The notes below the pieces were generated by a model. That model was not told the origin of the DNA, did no database searches, and saw only the letters and a program-made list of their open reading frames with translations. This document shows positions 59,264 to 64,000 of a stretch of 64,000 bases of DNA, piece after piece (the first letter of the stretch is position 1; each line of letters begins with the position of its first letter). Position numbers and translations under genes: made by a program. The stretch spans positions 806,001 to 870,000 of the forward strand of contig CAXXHN010000002.1 in the NCBI GenBank assembly GCA_963663735.2, given 5' to 3'. The DNA comes from G963663735 sp963663735. Its GTDB lineage: Bacteria; Acidobacteriota; UBA6911; RPQK01; JAPXNP01.

Positions 59264-59521
59264 CTAGAAGGTATTATCGTAAACTACGTTGCCACCCTGT
59301 CGCTTTAACATCCTGCAGATCGGACAATCATCTTCAAACAGGCTGTCAGGGTTGAAGTTCCTTACTCTCCGTTCCTCCTCCTCGGGTGAAGGATTGTCGA
59401 GGTGTATCAGATTAAACTTCCCGATGCGGCTGACAACCGCATTTTCTCCAAACATCCTCTTCAAATCTTTTTCTCTCTGATCCCCTTTATTTTCGTTAAG
59501 AACTGAAATAAGTCCTTTCAT
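59264..59521 (-). CDS. Small hypothetical protein with a near-perfect ribosome site
   Basis: An 85-residue charged, soluble protein starting MKGLISVLNENKGDQREKD and ending with a DDCPICRMLKRQGGNVVY segment. The single CxxC could bind a metal or thiol with a partner. AAAGGAGG lies seven bases before the ATG, stronger than in most neighbours, so the gene is probably real and well translated. No family was recognised. It lies downstream of the GWxTD gene on the same strand, with a gap of about 155 bases. Confidence 0.7.
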   Translation of the reverse strand: MKGLISVLNENKGDQREKDLKRMFGENAVVSRIGKFNLIHLDNPSPEEEERRVRNFNPDSLFEDDCPICRMLKRQGGNVVYDNTF

Positions 59522-59678
59522 TATTTCCTCCTTTCATGGGGAAATAACGGACAGGATCATGAAAAAACGAAAACCTGCGGGAATCAAACCGGTTAAATCA
59601 TACCGTTCAGACGGACTTGTCGTGCGCGTCCCTTTCCATGTTGAGGGCATGGTATATGGTATGGGCTTGACAGAGCGA

Positions 59679-61322
59679 TCATTCTCCTACATTGAAAACC
59701 CTGGATATGCTGACTTCTTTATCAGCCAGCAGATCTTCCACCTGAATCCTTAGTTCATATTTGCCTATTTCGAAGTCCTGGAGGTCAAAATTCTGGAGTA
59801 TAACCACCCTTTGCCCAGAGAAAAACTGGGTTGATTTCCCGTCATTATCAATTGTCTGTCGATAAAGCTGCCCGTCCTTGTATACATTAAATGAGACTCT
59901 CAAGGCAGGCATGAAAGTGGACTGGTCCACGGCTATATTGTAGACGTGAAAATAGATGCTGAAAGGTTTTTTGCGGGAGAAGTCTCCGACGATTTTTGGG
60001 CGTATCTTAACATCCCCTATTACAAACATTTCATCCGGATCAGGGCTGTCATCAAGGATTCGCAGGTAATCTGAAAAAATTATGGAACTGGTGCTGAGCT
60101 CTCCTGAAACGCTGTGAGGTGGTATCAGTGCCCTTCGGATCACTCCGATTTTTTCGGAATTAACATCCTTTACAACAATATCCACTTTGTATCTCATGTT
60201 GCTTTTTAAAGGGAGAATCTTCTGGTAGATGGAACTCTGCCTGAGACCGGTCAGCAGTTCATCTGTGGTGTAGGCACTCATCAGGTCATCTTCGAATTCC
60301 GTTACAACCCGGTTTGTCATACTGGTCACGATTCCATAGATACTGAGCCGGGCCGCGTGCAGCCCATTCTCTTCCTTAAAAGTCAGGTTTTTATTTTCAA
60401 TACTGAGATTAAGCGGAACCAGTGACTGGCTTTCATTAATTCTGAAATAGTCTTCAGTTACAGTTACAGGCAATGAGTTAAAGCTGACATTGACTTCAAC
60501 CAGCTGTTTCAGGTCATCATACCTGTATTCCGTAGGCCGTTGAGCCAGGGCAAATGTTTCATATTTCCTGAAGGGATTATCCCGTTCTGTTGTATGGGAC
60601 ATCAGGTAATCGCTGGAGTGGTCTCCTGAAAAATAAGGACGATCGGCACGGGAGGCTCCGCCGATGGCTTCAGCATCCGTCAGACCGGTGTTAGGGGTAA
60701 AAAGAAATGCGTCCTTGTCCTCATAGTTGTGGGTCAGCCTGAATTCACCCGACATAGAGGGATCTACAAACTCCAGCATTACATCATCTCCCACCCCTTC
60801 TATGTAATGATATCTCCAGATTTCAAAGGGATAGGTAACAGTGTAGCCTCCACCCTCATTTGCAGGCCTCATATACCAGCCCCCATTCGGGTGTGCTTCA
60901 ATCTCGGCAGGTTCGCCATGGATTATGTATATTCTGCCCCGGTCTGTCATCCATCCAGGCTTGCCGCTGGCAAAACGTTCATTGGCATAGGCGATCCGGC
61001 GGTAATGCTCAGTTTTGTACTCATTTTCTGAAGTTCGCGGATCAGGGTCCCTGCGGATCCAGAATTGTTCAATAAACTGTTCCTTTTCCTCGGGGGTGGT
61101 GAGATTATTGAAAACCTCTTTTTCAGCCCCGGTCGCGATATAACCTACATCTGCCTTTAACCAATTCTGATAGTAATCCAGAGACTCTTCAGCCCTGATT
61201 TTGCTATCCTGCTCTCTCCTGGCCATATCTTCTTTAGAACTCTGCGGGGCGGCGGAGGCAGCTGTTAACAGGAAGAGAGCCGGAATGAGTGACGCAAAAA
61301 ACTGTAGTCGCTTATTTTTCAT
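59679..61322 (-). CDS. GWxTD domain protein
   Basis: A 547-residue exported protein with a signal peptide (ASLIPALFLLTAASAAP, cut after SAA or AAP near residue 25). The GWxTD domain is clear: the signature GWMTD at 123-127 follows RFASGKP and precedes RGRIYIIHGEP. The N-terminal helical block (EEKEQFIEQFWIRRDPDPRTSENEY) is also typical. The C-terminal half looks beta-rich. GWxTD proteins are frequent in Aminicenantes, Bacteroidota-related and FCB bacteria, and their function is unknown. It is divergent from the UPF0182 gene. Confidence 0.9.
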   Translation of the reverse strand: MKNKRLQFFASLIPALFLLTAASAAPQSSKEDMARREQDSKIRAEESLDYYQNWLKADVGYIATGAEKEVFNNLTTPEEKEQFIEQFWIRRDPDPRTSENEYKTEHYRRIAYANERFASGKPGWMTDRGRIYIIHGEPAEIEAHPNGGWYMRPANEGGGYTVTYPFEIWRYHYIEGVGDDVMLEFVDPSMSGEFRLTHNYEDKDAFLFTPNTGLTDAEAIGGASRADRPYFSGDHSSDYLMSHTTERDNPFRKYETFALAQRPTEYRYDDLKQLVEVNVSFNSLPVTVTEDYFRINESQSLVPLNLSIENKNLTFKEENGLHAARLSIYGIVTSMTNRVVTEFEDDLMSAYTTDELLTGLRQSSIYQKILPLKSNMRYKVDIVVKDVNSEKIGVIRRALIPPHSVSGELSTSSIIFSDYLRILDDSPDPDEMFVIGDVKIRPKIVGDFSRKKPFSIYFHVYNIAVDQSTFMPALRVSFNVYKDGQLYRQTIDNDGKSTQFFSGQRVVILQNFDLQDFEIGKYELRIQVEDLLADKEVSISRVFNVGE

Positions 61323-61536
61323 AAATAATCAACCGAAAAAATTTTCATTTTCCGATGCCATAATTTAATTTTAGATTTTTTTATATGCTGGTATTTAACA
61401 TTATATACCTGAGCGAGTTTAGACACCTGCCTGAATAATTGCCTCCCCTGGTTTCTATCCGGCAGATACATAAATTATAATACAGTATACAAATTTCCTT
61501 TCCAAACGAGCCGTTTTTCACTATCTTTTATATACG

Positions 61537-64000
61537 ATGGATAAAATAAACGAAAAAAAGATCAGGCTGAGGTTATCTCTGGTCCTGCTGGCCGCCCTCC
61601 TTATCTGGGGAGCCCTGTCAGGTGGAATAAGTTTTTATGTCGATGCTCTGTGGTTCAAGTCTCTTGGCTACTGGCAGGTTTTCAAAATAACCTTGATTGG
61701 CAAAGCCTGGGCATTCCTGGCGGGATTCCTGGTTTCAATTCTATTTCTTTCAATCAGCTCTGCCCTGGCTATCAGGCGCCCGCAGGGTAATTTCTGGTTT
61801 CGTTCTGATTTCACTGAGTATGCTCATAAAGGAATAAACCAGTTTCTAAAACTGGGTTTGATTTTAATAGGTTTGTTTGCGGGGGGATTTCTGCAGGCAC
61901 GCTGGATGATATTTTTTCAATATATTAACCAGGTGCCAACCGGTAACGCAGATCCAATATTCGGCAAAGATATTTCCTTTTATCTTTTCTCACTCCCGGT
62001 ATTAGAGGCAGTCTCAACCTTTGGGATTGCCCTCGCAGTTCTGGCTCTCCTCCTGACAGGGTTTCTTTATGTACTCAACGGCCATCTTGGTTATAACGGA
62101 AGGGTGCAGTTGACTTCTGCGGCCAGGATACACTTGACCATTCTTTTAAGCCTGGTGTTCCTGACTTTGACATTCCGGTTCTGGGTACTGAGATTTGAAA
62201 TACTTTACAACACGTCGGGAGCTGTTTTCGGGGCCGGCTATACTGATCTCTATGCCTGGCTCCCCTGTTACTGGCTGCTGGCAGGCCTTTCTCTGATTAC
62301 CGCGATACTGATTGTGGCTTCCCTGCTTTTCTCAACGCTTAAGCCGGCTGCGGTTACCGGAATTATTTTTGGCGTGGTTTACCTTGGACTCAACATATAT
62401 CCGTCACTGATCCAGACCTTTATTGTCGAGCCTAATGAACTGCAAAAGGAAAGCCCATACATAGACAACAATATTCAGGCCACCCTTAAGGCATACAAAC
62501 TGGATTCCATTGAAACAAACGAATTCATTCCAAATGACAGTCTCAACATGGAAGCGCTTGATGAAAATAGAGGAACCCTGAAGAATATAAGATTGTGGGA
62601 TTGGAGACCTCTTAAAAATACTTATGAACAGCTGCAGTCCATCCGCCTCTATTATGAATTTGAGAATCCGGATGTCGACAGGTATGTAATAGACGGTGAA
62701 TACCGGCAGGTTCTTTTTTCTGCCAGGGAACTTGAGTTCAGTAGAATAGCAGAGACTGCCCAGAACTGGATCAATCGCCATTTTGTTTATACTCATGGCC
62801 AGGGAATATGCATGAGCCCTGTTAATGAGGTTACATCTGAGGGCCTCCCGGAATTTTTTATCCAGGATATCCCCCCGCGTTCTAATGTTGACCTGCAAAT
62901 CACGCGTCCGGAAATATATTTCGGAGAAAAAACTGAGCATCCAGTATTTGTTAAAACCAATCAGGAAGAATTTGATTATCCGATGGGTGACCAGAACGCC
63001 ACAACAATTTACGAAGGTGATCGGGGACTGCCCATTGACAGCTTTTTCATGAGGCTGGTGTTTTCCTGGGAATTAAAAATCTACCAGATTCTTTTTACTG
63101 ACAATTTCACGGAAAACAGCAGAATACTGCTGCACCGGCGACTCAATGAAAGAATACCCAGGATTGCCCCGTTTCTGTCTTTCGACAGGGATCCCTACCT
63201 TGTGATTCATGATGGAAGACTGTTATGGATACAGGACGCGTACACAGTTTCTGACCGTTATCCCTATTCCGAACCTTTTCCGGAACGAAGACCAGGGGCC
63301 ATTAACTACATCAGAAATTCAGTTAAAATTGTTATGGATGCCTACCTCGGAGATGTGACTTTTTATGTTGCCGATGAAGAAGACCCACTGATTAAAGTTT
63401 ATGAAAAAATCTTTCCGGAGATGTTCAAACCCCTGGACACCATGGATCCTGAAATGCGTAAACACATACGTTATCCGCTGGACCTGTTTGACATCCAGAG
63501 AGAAGTGTTTGGCAGATACCATATGACTAATTCGACGGTGTTTTATAACCAGGAGGATGTCTGGGAGATACCTACTGAGATTTATATGGGTAATGAACAG
63601 CAGATGGAAAGCTATTACATCATAATGAGCCTGCCTGGCTCCAAAGAACAGGATTTCCTTCTTCTGACTCCTTTTACACCCAAGAAAAAAAATAACATGA
63701 TTTCATGGATGGCTGCCCTTTCGGACGGTAGTAACTATGGCAGACTTGTTCTCTATCAGTTTCCCAAACAAGCTCTTACCTACGGCCCAATGCAGGTGGA
63801 AGCACGAATTGACCAGAATCCTGACATTTCCCAGTTGATAACCCTCTGGGGGCAGAAGGGATCCCGGGTCATCAGGGGAAATTTGTTGGTCATACCAATT
63901 GAGAATTCCATCCTTTATGTCGAACCTTTGTACCTTCAGGCTGAAAAGAGCGAGATCCCTGAGCTGACCCGGGTCATAATTGTCTATAACAACCAGGTAA
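61537..64000 (+). CDS. UPF0182 membrane protein (partial, runs past the right edge)
   Basis: The frame from the ATG at 61537 stays open for 821 codons to the window edge without a stop. About seven hydrophobic helices fill the first 300 residues (for example LVLLAALLIWGALSG and GKAWAFLAGFLVS). A large extracytoplasmic region then carries family segments such as NRHFVYTHGQGICMSPVNEV, GLPEFFIQDIPP and IYFGEKTEHPVFV. UPF0182 proteins are about 900 residues long, so roughly 80-100 residues are missing. Function is unknown. The reading frame ends with VIIVYNNQV, matching the family's last beta strands. Confidence 0.92.
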   Translation, partial: MDKINEKKIRLRLSLVLLAALLIWGALSGGISFYVDALWFKSLGYWQVFKITLIGKAWAFLAGFLVSILFLSISSALAIRRPQGNFWFRSDFTEYAHKGINQFLKLGLILIGLFAGGFLQARWMIFFQYINQVPTGNADPIFGKDISFYLFSLPVLEAVSTFGIALAVLALLLTGFLYVLNGHLGYNGRVQLTSAARIHLTILLSLVFLTLTFRFWVLRFEILYNTSGAVFGAGYTDLYAWLPCYWLLAGLSLITAILIVASLLFSTLKPAAVTGIIFGVVYLGLNIYPSLIQTFIVEPNELQKESPYIDNNIQATLKAYKLDSIETNEFIPNDSLNMEALDENRGTLKNIRLWDWRPLKNTYEQLQSIRLYYEFENPDVDRYVIDGEYRQVLFSARELEFSRIAETAQNWINRHFVYTHGQGICMSPVNEVTSEGLPEFFIQDIPPRSNVDLQITRPEIYFGEKTEHPVFVKTNQEEFDYPMGDQNATTIYEGDRGLPIDSFFMRLVFSWELKIYQILFTDNFTENSRILLHRRLNERIPRIAPFLSFDRDPYLVIHDGRLLWIQDAYTVSDRYPYSEPFPERRPGAINYIRNSVKIVMDAYLGDVTFYVADEEDPLIKVYEKIFPEMFKPLDTMDPEMRKHIRYPLDLFDIQREVFGRYHMTNSTVFYNQEDVWEIPTEIYMGNEQQMESYYIIMSLPGSKEQDFLLLTPFTPKKKNNMISWMAALSDGSNYGRLVLYQFPKQALTYGPMQVEARIDQNPDISQLITLWGQKGSRVIRGNLLVIPIENSILYVEPLYLQAEKSEIPELTRVIIVYNNQV

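Noticed and set aside
59559..59753. 64-codon plus-strand frame starting MKKRKPAGIK
   Set aside because: It overlaps the end of the GWxTD gene, has no ribosome site and no recognisable content, so it was not called, although a short gene cannot be excluded.
62404..62940. 178-codon minus-strand reading frame
   Set aside because: It is antisense to the UPF0182 gene, whose family motifs occur on the plus strand throughout the same stretch.

Overview
The window looks like a chromosomal segment of an anaerobic, Gram-negative-type bacterium, most likely from the Acidobacteriota/Aminicenantes neighbourhood. This placement is inferred from gene content, not from a marker tree. The signs are two ADOP-type orphan permeases, a GWxTD-domain protein, a TonB/ExbB/ExbD set, LolA-like and outer-membrane efflux parts, an oxygen-independent H2-metabolising complex, and moderate GC content. 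The housekeeping genes (recA, uvrA, secDF, yajC, tgt, mutM, tadA, spoT/relA) look intact, and no phage, IS element or CRISPR array was seen.

Layout. 0-4.3 kb: a minus-strand operon of a LolA-like periplasmic protein, two MacB-type permeases, their ATPase and the first 25 codons of a further exported protein. 4.8-5.1 kb: a small secreted cysteine-rich protein. 5.2-12.8 kb: an efflux locus with a HlyD-type adaptor and a LolD/MacB-type ATPase on the minus strand, followed by a 3' remnant of a TolC-family gene; divergent from them are two tandem ADOP permeases. 13.2-18.8 kb: two tandem secreted leucine-rich-repeat proteins of plant-like LRR type whose C-terminal halves have been homogenised. 18.8-20.3 kb: a structured intergenic stretch, then YjbQ and YigZ family genes.

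20.6-35 kb: three two-component genes and a complete minus-strand group 4 [NiFe]-hydrogenase operon. It encodes small subunit, ferredoxin-like subunit, NuoH-like and NuoL-like membrane subunits, NuoCD-type large subunit and maturation protease. Its soluble arm consists of a HydG-like flavoprotein, a HydB-like iron-sulfur protein and a formate-dehydrogenase-like molybdopterin protein. In that last protein the catalytic Cys/Sec and His positions read Trp and Gln. This non-canonical electron-input arm is the most interesting feature of the window.

35.3-61.5 kb: mostly housekeeping genes. They include sppA, a second yjbQ, mutM, a PilZ protein, a CBM48 protein, tRNA-Gln, a glycosyltransferase-like protein, recA and a bifunctional RelA/SpoT. 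Next come a tonB-exbB-exbD-exbD-TPR lipoprotein operon ending in a clear terminator, tgt-yajC-secD-secF, uvrA, a MEMO1-AMMECR1 fusion, tadA and a GWxTD protein. 61.5-64 kb: a UPF0182 membrane protein that runs off the right edge.
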